Below, piece after piece: positions 1 to 8,952 of a stretch of 64,000 nt of DNA. Every line of letters begins with the position of its first letter. Position 1 is the first letter of the stretch. A program made the translations under genes and the position numbers. This stretch comes from Arthrobacter sp. B2a2-09 (lineage in GTDB: Bacteria; Actinomycetota; Actinomycetes; Actinomycetales; Micrococcaceae): contig NZ_JAMXIC010000001.1 of assembly GCF_027587375.1 (NCBI RefSeq), forward strand, positions 62,001-126,000, in the 5' to 3' direction. The notes under the pieces were generated by a model. That model had not been told where the DNA came from and ran no database searches. It saw only the letters and a program-made list of their open reading frames with translations.

Positions 1-1
1 G

Positions 2-409
2 ACGATGTCCGAGGAAGTTGACGTCGCTCTGATGGAAGATGACGATGCTCAGTCGCTGGCGACTGCGACAGGCTTCGGTGAGATGTCCCAGTTCCATGAA
101 ACGCACGGGTTTTATGTCCAGGGCGTTGGCATGGACACCGCGGTGCTTTCGGAGGGCTGGGTCGACAGGCTTGTGAAGGTCAATAACGCCAACACCAATG
201 GCCGGACCGGCCTGTGTCTGGAACCGCACGATCTATGTGCCGCCAAGCTTATCGCCGGCAGGATCAAGGACCGCATTTTCGTCAAAGCCCTTCTTGAACA
301 TGGGCTGGTCGATGCGGACACGATAGCCAGCCGGCTCGAAACTATCCGCAATGACGACATCCGCCGGGACCGGGCACTGGCATGTGTGCGGAGTTCCGTC
401 GGCCGCTGA
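2..409 (+). CDS. DUF6036-type nucleotidyltransferase-like protein, C-terminal part
   Basis: The frame is open to the window edge, so this is the C-terminal part of a longer protein whose N-terminus lies outside. Visible features are a DVAL stretch near the start, FGEMSQFHETHGFY, and a CLEPHDLCAAKL block followed by GRIKDRIFVKALL. This pattern is typical of DUF6036 proteins, which have a nucleotidyltransferase-like fold related to AbiEii-type antitoxin/toxin enzymes. The usual family length is about 180-200 residues, so roughly 50-60 are missing. The biological role is not established. The family is often found in accessory regions and toxin-antitoxin-like pairs, but the partner, if any, is upstream and not seen. 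The ATG at position 5 is probably internal, not the true start. Confidence 0.6.
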   Translation, partial: TMSEEVDVALMEDDDAQSLATATGFGEMSQFHETHGFYVQGVGMDTAVLSEGWVDRLVKVNNANTNGRTGLCLEPHDLCAAKLIAGRIKDRIFVKALLEHGLVDADTIASRLETIRNDDIRRDRALACVRSSVGR

Positions 410-751
410 CGCCTTCCGTATCCCCGACGGCCGCCTGCGACTGAGCACCGCGCTGTTTCATCCCAGCCGATTGCCACGGTTCTTGCAAGGTAATGCGAGC
501 TCCTGCAAGTCGGCCCATGAGAAGTTCGGCGGGGAGTGCAGCCGTGACTGAATTCGAGTCGGCATTTGTGCCGCGAACGGATGGGTCCGGAACGAGTTGG
601 CCTGATATCAATTCGAATGCCGTTGTACCCGAACACAGAGCGACTGCCGCTCCTCCTCAAAATGGGGGCGGCAGCCGCTCTGCGTTCTTCGAAATCTGTC
701 AGAAAAGCAATGTCGTCGCTCCCCAGGGCACGGCGTCGCGGTCCGGAATTA
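410..751. other. Gene-free stretch, nothing recognised
   Basis: About 340 bases lie between the DUF6036 fragment and the permease stop. Several open frames exist on both strands but none has a convincing ribosome site, a recognisable motif or an actinobacterial codon pattern. No terminator hairpin with a T-run was seen. It may hold decayed sequence. Confidence 0.4.
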
Positions 752-2152
752 TCAGCCTGGTGTGGTCGTGAGTTGCTGTTCAATGTCCACGCGGGCAACT
801 TCGGAAGCCTCACGTTCCGCAAAGTCCAGGGCCAGTGCTCCCTGTGATTTCTTCCGGCGGAGCAGGAAGACCACCAAGCCGATGAGCATCCAGACGCCGC
901 CAAGCGCGTAGGTGAACCAGGCCAGTGAGGTCCACAGCCAGGCGATGAAGGCGAAACCGATCACGGGCATGACAAGGTGGCGCAGCACGCCGGTCTTTCC
1001 GCGTTTTCGGAGATCGAAGAACAACACCTTGATGGTGGCCAGGTTGACCATGGCAAAGGCGAGCAGGGCGCCGAAGTTGATCATGTACACGGCCTGGTCC
1101 AGGGTGATGAAGAGGGCCACGAGGGAAAACGCGGAGACTACCAGAGCTGCGATGAAGGGTGTCCGGAAGCGAGGGTGCAGGCTGGCAAAGATACCTGGCA
1201 GGATGCGGTCACGGCCCATGGCGAAGATCACCCGGCTGACGCTCATCTGTGCGGCCGTGCCGCAGAGGACCAACCCAGTGAGGTTCACCAGCACGAACAC
1301 CACCATCAGTACATCGCCGCCAGCCTTCTGCATGAGTTCCGTACCGGCCGCATCAAGGTTCCCGAGGCTGTGCCAGTCGGGCACGATCAGGCTGCCCGCC
1401 ACGGAGAAGAGGACATAGCCCACGCCGGCGAAAAGGGTGGCATAGACAATGCCGCGGGGCACGTCCCGTTTCGGGTTGCGTGCCTCCTCGGACAGAGTGG
1501 ACACGCCGTCAAACCCGAGGAAGGCAAACGCCACGATGGCAGCCGCAGCCATCAGGGGCGCGAATCCGCCATTTCCCGGAGTCAATGGTCGGACTACGCT
1601 TTCCAAGCTCAGCTGCGGGGCATTGGCCACTGCCAGAACCAGGAAGGCTAGGATGACCAGCACAGAAGCAATCACCACCACGAAGTTCATCTTCTTCACC
1701 CAGGTCACGCCGATGACGCTGAAGAGCCCCACCACCACGAGGCATCCCAGAACGGCTAGTTGTGGTGGAACGCTCGTGAACAGGCTGTTGAAGTACAGTC
1801 CGAAGATCAGGAAGTTCACCATGGGCAGGAACAGGTAGTCCAGCATCATGGCCCAACCAACAAAGAAGCCCACCGGGGCGCCGAAAGCCCTCCCTGTGTA
1901 CGCGTAGGCACCGCCCGTGACTGGAACGTAGCGCGCCATGCGCCCGTAACTGTGTGCGGTGAAGAGCATGGCGACGACGGCGAGCACGTACGCCGCGGGC
2001 AGGTGTCCGTCGCTGATCTGGGTGCCTGATCCGTAGACGGAAACCACGGAAAGGATGCCCATGGAGGTCAGCCCGAAGGCGATGAGTGACGGTAGGCCGA
2101 GGGTCCTCTTCAAGCTGGGGGGCTGGCCGCCGGCGGCGGGGGTATTGGACAT
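752..2152 (-). CDS. APC-superfamily amino acid/amine permease
   Basis: Predicted inner-membrane secondary transporter of about 466 residues with some 12 hydrophobic helices. It has the N-terminal APC signature (LPSLIAFGLTSMGI, then VPVTGGAYAYTGRAFG) and the GFDGVSTLSEEARNPKRDVPRGI loop around the middle, both characteristic of the family that includes PuuP-like putrescine and amino acid importers. The ATG at 2152 (MSNTPAAGG) is chosen over the one at 2176 because AAGGAG lies 7 bases before it. It is divergent from an amidohydrolase across a 328-base region carrying two TGGTATRCCA palindromes, so the two are probably co-regulated and the permease may import the amidohydrolase substrate. The substrate cannot be told from sequence. 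Confidence 0.85.
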   Translation of the reverse strand: MSNTPAAGGQPPSLKRTLGLPSLIAFGLTSMGILSVVSVYGSGTQISDGHLPAAYVLAVVAMLFTAHSYGRMARYVPVTGGAYAYTGRAFGAPVGFFVGWAMMLDYLFLPMVNFLIFGLYFNSLFTSVPPQLAVLGCLVVVGLFSVIGVTWVKKMNFVVVIASVLVILAFLVLAVANAPQLSLESVVRPLTPGNGGFAPLMAAAAIVAFAFLGFDGVSTLSEEARNPKRDVPRGIVYATLFAGVGYVLFSVAGSLIVPDWHSLGNLDAAGTELMQKAGGDVLMVVFVLVNLTGLVLCGTAAQMSVSRVIFAMGRDRILPGIFASLHPRFRTPFIAALVVSAFSLVALFITLDQAVYMINFGALLAFAMVNLATIKVLFFDLRKRGKTGVLRHLVMPVIGFAFIAWLWTSLAWFTYALGGVWMLIGLVVFLLRRKKSQGALALDFAEREASEVARVDIEQQLTTTPG

Positions 2153-2195
2153 TGGGTGCTCCTTCGCGGTGGCCATGAGAGATGGGTCACAATAA

Positions 2196-2210
2196 ATGAA
2201 TGACGTTCAT
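2196..2210. promoter_or_regulatory. Inverted repeat ATGAA-N5-TTCAT upstream of the permease
   Basis: ATGAATGACGTTCAT lies about 45 bases upstream of the permease start. It could be an operator for a dimeric regulator. The arms are short, so chance is possible. Confidence 0.25.
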
Positions 2211-2244
2211 AAGAGTAGGGCGGTTCGCCGTCAATGTCCATGTT

Positions 2245-2254
2245 TGGTATGCCA
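2245..2254. promoter_or_regulatory. Operator candidate TGGTATGCCA, permease-proximal
   Basis: This near-perfect palindrome lies about 93 bases upstream of the permease start. It differs by one base from the perfect palindrome TGGTATACCA at 2387-2396. Motifs of this type are common for GntR-family dimers. Confidence 0.5.
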
Positions 2255-2386
2255 TATCTCTTGAGAGAGCTTTTCAGGCGCAACGAGTTCCCAGTCTTTG
2301 GCTTGGCTAGATCGTCTAGATAGTCAGGAATTCGAGGCGTCAGAAACTGGGGATCCGAAAACTCGCGCACTAGGGTGATTGCTATT

Positions 2387-2396
2387 TGGTATACCA
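2387..2396. promoter_or_regulatory. Operator candidate TGGTATACCA, amidohydrolase-proximal
   Basis: This perfect 10-base palindrome lies about 85 bases upstream of the amidohydrolase start. It is the partner of the site at 2245-2254. Each site is about the same distance from one of the two divergent genes, as expected for one regulator controlling both promoters. The regulator gene is not adjacent. The GntR protein at 8953-9741 is a candidate only by family. Confidence 0.5.
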
Positions 2397-2480
2397 TGAT
2401 GCGTACCCGGTCGCATTCGGCATGCTGAACCCTCTGCTGCGCCCGCCCGGCGCAAGGACCGATGCAAGCAAAGGAACCAG

Positions 2481-3560
2481 ATGATCACGCCAGCTACATC
2501 TGTTGCCGGAGACGATGCCGCAGGAGTTTTGGCCACACCCGGGTTCGTGGACGGCCATATCCACCCGGACAAGACCACGTGGGGCTCCTCCTGGCTTTCC
2601 CGCAGGCCCGCCCCTCGCCTGGCAGACCTCATATCCAACGACCTTCAGGCCCAGCTCGGTTTTGCGGACGGTGTGGAAGACCGGGCCTTCGCCCTCATGA
2701 GGAATGCCGTGGAAAACGGCACCATGGCCATGAGGGCGCACGTGGACGTCGGCACGCAGATCGGGCTGGCGAATATCCACGGCGTCCGTGCTGCCGCTGA
2801 ACGGCTGGCGCCCTACCTCAAGGTCCAGATCGTGGCATTCCCGCAGTTCGGGATGCTGAGCAACCCCGGTACCTTGGACCTCATGGAGGCCTCCCTCAGT
2901 GAGGGTGCGGATCTGGTGGGCGGCATTGACCCCCAGTCCCTGGACGGGGACCTCGGAGGCCATCTGGATGCGGTGTTCGGGCTGGCCGGAAAATACGGAC
3001 GCGACCTGGATATTCACCTTCATGACACGGGCCCCGACGCCCTGGCGCAGATCCGCGAAATCGCCAGGAGGACCATCGCCGAAGGCCTCCAGAGCCGTGT
3101 GACCATTGGGCACGCCTTCGCCCTGTGTGACCCTTCGGAGCCGGACCTGTCCGTGACACTGGATGCGATGGCGGTCGCCGGTATGTGGATGACCACTTGC
3201 GCGCTGGGCGCGGACCCGGTCCCGGTCCTGGGCCTCCTGGAAAACCACGGGGTCCGGGTTGCCTTGGGCTCAGATGGTGTCCGGGACTCCTGGACACCGT
3301 TTGGCACCGGCAGTATGGTCGACCGCATGCACCTGCTCGGTTACCGAACGGGCGCCCTGACGGATGCTGAGCTGGAACACTGCTTGCGCATCGCCACGGT
3401 GGGCGGGGCTGAGCTGGTGGGTGTCCCGGAGGTGCTCGGCTTCTCCGGAGCGGGCTCGGCACACCGGGTGGAATTTGCCGCGGCCTCCGCGCCGGAGCTG
3501 GTGGTCAACCGTCCGGCTCCGCTGCGCGTCGTGCGCAATGGCACTCCGGTGTCGTTCTGA
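2481..3560 (+). CDS. Cytosine-deaminase-like amidohydrolase
   Basis: Metal-dependent hydrolase with a TIM-barrel fold. Visible ligands are the HxH pair in GFVDGHIHPDKT (about residues 23-29), an HLHDTG histidine near 180, GHAF near 210, and the catalytic aspartate in LGSDGVRDSWTPFG. The motif order matches the CodA/N-isopropylammelide deaminase branch. The general acid/base Glu three residues after the third histidine in CodA is not evident here; an Asp or Gly is present instead. The protein begins only about 20 residues before HxH, and the frame is closed upstream by a stop at 2397, so the usual N-terminal beta-sandwich half is missing or very short. AAAGGA precedes the ATG. It probably acts on a cyclic amide or aminated heterocycle imported by the divergent permease. 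Confidence 0.8.
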   Translation: MITPATSVAGDDAAGVLATPGFVDGHIHPDKTTWGSSWLSRRPAPRLADLISNDLQAQLGFADGVEDRAFALMRNAVENGTMAMRAHVDVGTQIGLANIHGVRAAAERLAPYLKVQIVAFPQFGMLSNPGTLDLMEASLSEGADLVGGIDPQSLDGDLGGHLDAVFGLAGKYGRDLDIHLHDTGPDALAQIREIARRTIAEGLQSRVTIGHAFALCDPSEPDLSVTLDAMAVAGMWMTTCALGADPVPVLGLLENHGVRVALGSDGVRDSWTPFGTGSMVDRMHLLGYRTGALTDAELEHCLRIATVGGAELVGVPEVLGFSGAGSAHRVEFAAASAPELVVNRPAPLRVVRNGTPVSF

Positions 3561-3610
3561 AACCCTCAAGCGGTGGCGGTCACTGGCCATCTTGGCACGG
3601 CAAACTCGCC

Positions 3611-4234
3611 CTAACCCTCCTGGCCGCCGGCCGACATATCGCCGACGCCAGGCGTCCCGTCGGCAAGTGCGTAGCGCTGCAGCACCGCACCCTTCGGTGA
3701 GGCGACGACCGGCTCGATGAGTCTGAGGTTCGTCGGAACCACGCCGTCGGCGAAGACCTTCTTTCCACCGCCGAGGAGGATCGGATACACCCAGAGCGTG
3801 AGCCGGTCGAAGAGTCGCTCGGCGAACAGGGTCTGCACGAAGTCGAGACTGCCGATGACGTGGATGTTCGCGTGCCGCTCGCGCAGTTCGCGCACGGCAG
3901 CGACGACATCAGGACCGAGCAGTGTGGAGTCGGCCCACTCGAGGGTCGGCGTCTGGCGCGAGACCACGTATTTCGGGAGGCGGTTGAACAGCCGCGCGAT
4001 GTCCCCGTCAGCGTGCGGCCAGTACGCGGCGAAAATGTCGTAGGTCCGGCGCCCAAGCAGAAGCGCGTCCATCCCCGCCATCCCGATTTCGACCTGCTCG
4101 CCGACGAGTTCGTCAAAGAGAGGCGCCTGCCAGCCGCCAAACGCGAAACCGCCGCCAGCGTCCTCGTCCGGGCCGCCGGGCGCCTGCGCGACGCCGTCGA
4201 GCGTGGTGAACAGGTCAATATGGATGAGTCCCAT
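3611..4234 (-). CDS. Dihydrofolate reductase/RibD C-terminal-domain family protein
   Basis: A 207-residue single-domain protein of the RibD C-terminal/DHFR-like fold, as in the many YyaP/YwjB-type reductases of actinobacteria. Conserved features are LFTTLDGVAQAPGG at the start, MDALLLGRRTYDIFAAYWP, NRLPKYVVSR, IHVIGS and ILLGGGKKVF. The family is NADPH-binding by homology, but no physiological substrate is established for stand-alone members. The open frame extends upstream, but the ATG at 4234 (MGLIHIDLFTT) matches the family start and has a purine-rich AGAAAGAG upstream. It is convergent with the amidohydrolase and monocistronic. Confidence 0.85.
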   Translation of the reverse strand: MGLIHIDLFTTLDGVAQAPGGPDEDAGGGFAFGGWQAPLFDELVGEQVEIGMAGMDALLLGRRTYDIFAAYWPHADGDIARLFNRLPKYVVSRQTPTLEWADSTLLGPDVVAAVRELRERHANIHVIGSLDFVQTLFAERLFDRLTLWVYPILLGGGKKVFADGVVPTNLRLIEPVVASPKGAVLQRYALADGTPGVGDMSAGGQEG

Positions 4235-4429
4235 GCCGTGCTCTTTCTCTGTCGCCCGCCGTCGCCCCGGCGACGGGATCACTTCGAGGCTGCCACACCT
4301 TCCCCCTTCAGAGCAACCGGTATCAAGGCCTCGACCCGCGCCCCGGATTGACTTCATCACAGGCGGGCGCCCGCCCCGCGGCCGAGCTTGGGAAAGCAAC
4401 TCCATGGACCCGGCAGCCGCCCCCGGAGG

Positions 4430-5476
4430 CTAGCCCCGGCGCCAGTGCTCGAGGACCTCGCGGACTTTTTCGCGGACCCCGTCGCGGGCCGTGTCCCGCG
4501 ACACGCCCGCCATGAGCAGTGCGTCGTAGTCGGTTTCTTGGTGGCGAATGGAGGCCACGACCGCCAACTCCAGGGCCTGTTGGTCAAGGCGCTTTCCCTC
4601 GGCGGTGCGTCCGACCCGGCCGCTGCCCCGTGCCGCGGTGTGTGCGGCGATCGCGGCAGCACGCTGAGGGGGACATCCAGGTAGCAGTCGGCTGATCTCC
4701 GCAGCCATCCGGTCCGCGAGCTGGCTGTCAGCCTCGCGGCGCCGTTCCTCATCGCGAGCTCGACGCCGGGTGCGCGCCTCCGCGTCCGCCAGGCACGATG
4801 CCTCGGCATCCACCAGCGCCTGTTCCTCGACGAGGACGCCTTGTCGCTCGTAGCGCCGTCGGGACCGGCTGAAGCGCACTACCACCGCCGACAGGCCGCT
4901 GGCCTTGCGGGCCCGGCGCGTCAGGGTGGTATTACCGGCGGGCAGGTAGGTGAGGTAGTCGAGATCGGCGCACGCCATGCACAGCGGCCCTTCGTCTTCC
5001 ATTAGCAGTAAGTCCCCGTGCCCGCCGCACCCCGTGCATGTCCAGTCCTTCAGCGGAGAGACGACGACGAGGTCCGGCGGCCGACCGGCCTGCTCCTGGA
5101 CGCGCACGCGCTTGGCCGCTGACAGAGTCGGGGGGAGCCAGTGTGTACGGTATCCGCGTTCGATGGACTGGCTGCCGCTGGCGGAGAACTGCAGCGTCTT
5201 GCGGTCGCGGGTCCGGGCGACGTAGCTGGTCTCACTGGGCTGCAACCCCTGCTCATCGGCCCAGCGATGCAATGCCCGCATCGCCGTGGAGACCTTGCCC
5301 AAGCCGACCGGCACCACCTGCTCGAGATAGGGTATGCGTCCTTGGCGCCAATGGTCTCGGTGCACCGGCTGCAGCCAGCCCATTCCCACGAGCACGTCGA
5401 CCGGCGCGACGTAACCGTGGTCCCGCAATGCCTCCTCAGCCGCCCGGGCAACCCGCTGCTCGATTGATTGCGCCAT
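4430..5476 (-). CDS. DUF2293 domain protein with a zinc-ribbon-like motif
   Basis: About 348 residues. The C-terminal third carries the DUF2293 pattern: LLPGCPPQRAAAIAAHTA, GSGRVGR, then IRHQETDYDALLMAGVSRDTAR. The middle holds a CTGC...CMAC pair that looks like a small zinc ribbon, followed by a basic RFSRSRRRYERQG segment and an Arg/Glu-rich stretch that may be helical. These suggest a nucleic-acid-associated role, but the function is unknown. The start at 5476 (MAQSIEQRV) is chosen because AGGAG lies 5 bases upstream. It stands alone, divergent from the surface protein at 5666. Confidence 0.75.
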   Translation of the reverse strand: MAQSIEQRVARAAEEALRDHGYVAPVDVLVGMGWLQPVHRDHWRQGRIPYLEQVVPVGLGKVSTAMRALHRWADEQGLQPSETSYVARTRDRKTLQFSASGSQSIERGYRTHWLPPTLSAAKRVRVQEQAGRPPDLVVVSPLKDWTCTGCGGHGDLLLMEDEGPLCMACADLDYLTYLPAGNTTLTRRARKASGLSAVVVRFSRSRRRYERQGVLVEEQALVDAEASCLADAEARTRRRARDEERRREADSQLADRMAAEISRLLPGCPPQRAAAIAAHTAARGSGRVGRTAEGKRLDQQALELAVVASIRHQETDYDALLMAGVSRDTARDGVREKVREVLEHWRRG

Positions 5477-5665
5477 GCTCACTCCTATCACCGAGATAGA
5501 CCGTAGGTTAATCCTTTGGAACTACTCTGGACATAATCTGCTAAGAGCAAGCTGTGAATGATACCGTCGTCACTGGCTAGACATTTGGGATTTCAGCACG
5601 CTATCGCATGGGGATCTGTATCCCCACCATAACGAGAATTCCGTAATTCGTCTCAGGGGGGACAA

Positions 5666-6313
5666 ATGAAGAAGTTTATTGCAGCGCTTGCACTTGCAGG
5701 AACAATCGCACTGGCTGGAACCGCTCCGGCCGTGGCAGCCACCACCTACCCGGCGCCGGGCAATGAGTACGGAACCGTCTCCGACGGCACCATAGCTCGC
5801 GGCGAATCCACCACTTTCTCCGGCAGCGGCTATATCGCCGGCGAAACCATCAACATTACGTTCAAGCGGACCGGCGGCAAGAAGGCTTCCGACGGCGAGC
5901 GGCCCGCTCCGTCCAATTTCAGCGTCATCGCCGACGGTACCGGAGCTTTCTCCACCACCATTACCTTCATGGACGGTGGCAACTACATGATCGGCGCCGT
6001 CGGCGCCACCTCCGGTAACACGCGCTGGGCAGCCGTGGTTGTTAATTCCGGCAACGGCGGAGGCAACAACAACGGCGGCGGCAACCACGGCGGCGGCAAC
6101 GACAAAGGCAAAGGTATTTCCGGTCTCGCTGCTGTTTCCAGCGTTACCGCCGCTGGCGCCGCAACCGGCCAGGCCAACACCGTTGCCGATTCCAACCTGG
6201 TCATGTGGTCGCTGGTCGGCGCAGGCGCTCTGGCCGCCAGCGCAGCATCCGCAGCGGTGGTTCGCCGCCGCGCTAAGACTGCTGAAGCCAAGGGCCAGGC
6301 TCCAGGCGAGTAA
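5666..6313 (+). CDS. Small secreted, membrane-anchored surface protein with one IPT/Ig-like module
   Basis: 215 residues. A Sec signal peptide (residues 1-25, ending PAVAA) is followed by one beta-rich module (FSGSGYIAGETINITF, about 50-66), a Gly/Asn-rich flexible stalk (about 128-150), a hydrophobic helix (about 178-199) and an RRR stop-transfer tail. This is the order of a sortase-anchored protein, but the position where LPXTG is expected reads TVADSN, so sortase attachment is unlikely and membrane anchoring is inferred. The module resembles the repeats of the larger neighbour at 6531, so the two are probably paralogous cell-envelope proteins. GGGGG precedes the ATG. A strong terminator follows. 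Function unknown. Confidence 0.8.
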   Translation: MKKFIAALALAGTIALAGTAPAVAATTYPAPGNEYGTVSDGTIARGESTTFSGSGYIAGETINITFKRTGGKKASDGERPAPSNFSVIADGTGAFSTTITFMDGGNYMIGAVGATSGNTRWAAVVVNSGNGGGNNNGGGNHGGGNDKGKGISGLAAVSSVTAAGAATGQANTVADSNLVMWSLVGAGALAASAASAAVVRRRAKTAEAKGQAPGE

Positions 6314-6327
6314 CCCGTATTCACAGG

Positions 6328-6373
6328 GGGCAGGTGCTTTCCGGGAGACCGGAAAGCACCTGCCCTTTGCTTT
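6328..6373 (+). terminator. Strong intrinsic terminator
   Basis: A perfect 17-base stem (6328-6344 with 6349-6365, starting GGGCAGGTGC) closes a GAGA tetraloop and is followed by TTTGCTTT. It ends the transcript of the 215-residue surface protein and separates it from the next gene. Confidence 0.9.
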
Positions 6374-6530
6374 GACAATCCAACGATCCAAAATGTTGAA
6401 CAACTTGTGTTTTCAACCACGCTGAAGTTCTCGGTTCCGATACCATTCTCAAAGAATCGGTCTGGTGCCCATCTGGGAACTTGTCCTTGGACAGCGTTCC
6501 TTCGAGGTTCCACGGGTATTGGGGAGAAAA

Positions 6531-8771
6531 TTGAAAAGAATAGTTGCCGGTGACGTCAGTTCTACCGTGAAACGGAAGAACGGCCTGCGTCGTGCGACAC
6601 TGGCGGTGGCGACAGGTGCTGCACTTGTCGTCCCCGGGGTGATTGCCGCTCCGGCTGCGCTGGCTGCGGAGACACCTGTTCCCGCACTGACTCAGCGAAC
6701 AACCATCACTGTCCCTGTGACCGCGACGGCCCCGACCCTCGCTCCGAAGCCCGCATCCGCGGTTGCAGCAGTGGTTCCCGTGAAGGCGGCCGTGCTGCAT
6801 TCTCTGAGCTCAACGGTCTCGGATCGCACCGTCACCGTCAGCGGTTCCGGCTTTCAACCGAATGAAGCCTTGACGCTGGCACTGGACCGCAGTGACGGTC
6901 TCTCCATTCCCGCCACAGTACAGGCGAACTTGGCAGGTACTGTCTCTCTCACCATCACCGCAACCGATGCCGCATCGGGGTTCTACACGCTGACCGCGAC
7001 GGGTACAACGTCGACGGCTGTGTCCACCAGCTTCGAGCTGGCGAAGGTGTACACCTATGCTCCTGCAGCGACGGCCATGCCTACTGTCACGGTGGGCCAG
7101 CCCGTAACGATCACTGGTACCGGTTGGACCAAGGGTCCGGTCGCGGTGACAGAGATTGGGCCCGACATAGCCGACATCGTGACTCCCGCCGTGGATGGCA
7201 GCTTCACCGCAACGGTGACTCCGCAGACGATAGGAGCTGTCGTTGTCACGGTTACCGACGGAATCACCACCAGGATAGTCACCTCCACCGCGGAGGCGAA
7301 CACACCCACGATGAGTCCGACAGTCTCGGCAGTCGCCGATCAGGACAGGATCATCATCAAAGGAACCGCCTTCGTGCCGAACTCCACGGTGACGCTGAGA
7401 ACGACGCCTGCCTTCACCTATGGCCCCGCGGCCCAGGTCACCTCGGATGCGAACGGCAACATCACCGCCTCTATCACGGTGGAGGGTGGTCCTGATTTCC
7501 CTGCCGGTACCAAGGTGACCGTCACTGCTACCGGTGATTACAACACTACCGCCAGCACCTCGGTCGCCATCATCGACAACGTCCACCCGAACGCCAAGCT
7601 GAGTACCATCGCTCCGGTGGAGCAGAGCGCACCGATAGTGGTCGCTGGTGACGGATTCCGCCCCAATGCTAAGGTGTCGGTTTATATCGACGGAGTAGGA
7701 CGGGTGGATGACTACACCGACTCCGACGGCAAGATCAACGTCAGCATGGCGACAAACTACGACACCACTGTCGGGGATCACGCCGTCACGGTGTATGCCG
7801 GATTAACCGTGCTCACCGGTACAGCCACGGTGACAGAACACATCTTCCACCCCGTCCTTTCTGCTCCTTCCCAGGTGCAGCAGGGAGAGACCTTCACCGT
7901 TACCGGCTCCGGATATAAGCCGTGGGAGCGGGTAATCATCGATGTGGACGGAACCACTGTTGACACCGAAACGGTGAACCCGGACGGCACGTTGATCTAC
8001 CAAATGAAAGTGTTCCTGAACTCTCCGATCGGTAACCGTACCGTCACGGCCCGCCCCGAGGATGGCAATCGGGTATCAAGCATCACCCTCCTCGTAGTGC
8101 CACGGATCTCGCCCATCATTTCGGTAACACCGGTCGTAACTGCCGGCGGCTATGTAAAGGTCACCGGTAGCGGCTTCGACCCCTATGGATTGATATCGAT
8201 CACCATTCCCGGCGTCGGAACCTTCATCACCTTGGCCGAAGTCGACGGCACGTTCGGTATGCACTATGACAAGATTGCCTATCGGGTGAACACCCCGGGA
8301 ACCTACACACTGACGTTGGCTGATACCAACGGCGACGTCCTTCAGGCCACGTTCAACGCTGTACCTGCTGTTCCGGTCACTCCGGTTGACCCATCTGTCA
8401 CACCTCCGGTCATTCCAGAACCCGTGACTCCGGCACAGCCAGCACCGGCTCCACTTGTAGCGGCGGTGGCCACGAACCTGCTAGCGTTCACCAGCCTGGA
8501 CCCCACGCCGAGGCCGGAAGCTGCTCCCTCCGTCGTTGCACCGATCACTGCCCAAAAGGTTTCCGGGCAAAACTCAGATGCTGCTCAGGCCGATCCCACG
8601 CCTTTGGTCACCCCGAAGGCTGACCCCGCTGCTGTACCGGCGGATATCTCCAAGGTGTCGGACGACGTTAACTGGATTCCGTACGTGTTCGGCGGGATCC
8701 TGGTCCTGGTTGCGGCTGGCGGTGCCGTTTTGGTGGCCGCAAGGGGCCGCCGCGCTCGTGATTCCGGGTAG
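6531..8771 (+). CDS. Large surface protein with about six IPT/Ig-like repeats
   Basis: About 746 residues from a TTG start at 6531, chosen because GGGGAG lies 4 bases upstream. The frame is open further upstream without a ribosome site. A long basic N-region leads to a Sec signal peptide ending near APAALAAE. The ectodomain carries six modules of about 90 residues, each opening with a G-x-G-[FWY]-x-P-type motif (GSGFQPNEAL, GTGWTKGPVA, GTAFVPNSTV, GDGFRPNAKV, GSGYKPWERV, GSGFDPYGLI; codons near 6843, 7117, 7360, 7645, 7905 and 8165). A Pro/Val-rich stalk and a C-terminal helix with RGRRAR follow. No LPXTG is present. Probably an adhesive or structural envelope protein with Ca-independent Ig-type folds. 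The partner is unknown. Confidence 0.85.
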   Translation: MKRIVAGDVSSTVKRKNGLRRATLAVATGAALVVPGVIAAPAALAAETPVPALTQRTTITVPVTATAPTLAPKPASAVAAVVPVKAAVLHSLSSTVSDRTVTVSGSGFQPNEALTLALDRSDGLSIPATVQANLAGTVSLTITATDAASGFYTLTATGTTSTAVSTSFELAKVYTYAPAATAMPTVTVGQPVTITGTGWTKGPVAVTEIGPDIADIVTPAVDGSFTATVTPQTIGAVVVTVTDGITTRIVTSTAEANTPTMSPTVSAVADQDRIIIKGTAFVPNSTVTLRTTPAFTYGPAAQVTSDANGNITASITVEGGPDFPAGTKVTVTATGDYNTTASTSVAIIDNVHPNAKLSTIAPVEQSAPIVVAGDGFRPNAKVSVYIDGVGRVDDYTDSDGKINVSMATNYDTTVGDHAVTVYAGLTVLTGTATVTEHIFHPVLSAPSQVQQGETFTVTGSGYKPWERVIIDVDGTTVDTETVNPDGTLIYQMKVFLNSPIGNRTVTARPEDGNRVSSITLLVVPRISPIISVTPVVTAGGYVKVTGSGFDPYGLISITIPGVGTFITLAEVDGTFGMHYDKIAYRVNTPGTYTLTLADTNGDVLQATFNAVPAVPVTPVDPSVTPPVIPEPVTPAQPAPAPLVAAVATNLLAFTSLDPTPRPEAAPSVVAPITAQKVSGQNSDAAQADPTPLVTPKADPAAVPADISKVSDDVNWIPYVFGGILVLVAAGGAVLVAARGRRARDSG

Positions 8772-8952
8772 TTCCGGGATCATGGGACGCCGTCCTGAGT
8801 CGAGGCTGCCGGGCAATGCCATTCCGAACACTGCGGCAACGGTCGTCATGGGCCCTTGCATTGGTCTCTAATTGGCTGATGTTTCGGCGCGCCGGTGCAC
8901 TCTCCGCGGCGCCCGTAAGCCGGTCACTAGGAACTCCGAGTCCTCCCAGCGA

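Noticed and set aside
112-903. A 263-codon leftward open frame across the start of the window
   Set aside because: It overlaps both the DUF6036 fragment and the permease end, has no ribosome site, and its protein is Arg/Ser-rich with no motif.
2382-3248. A 288-codon leftward frame within the amidohydrolase
   Set aside because: It lies antisense to a gene with clear metal-binding motifs and encodes no recognisable domain.
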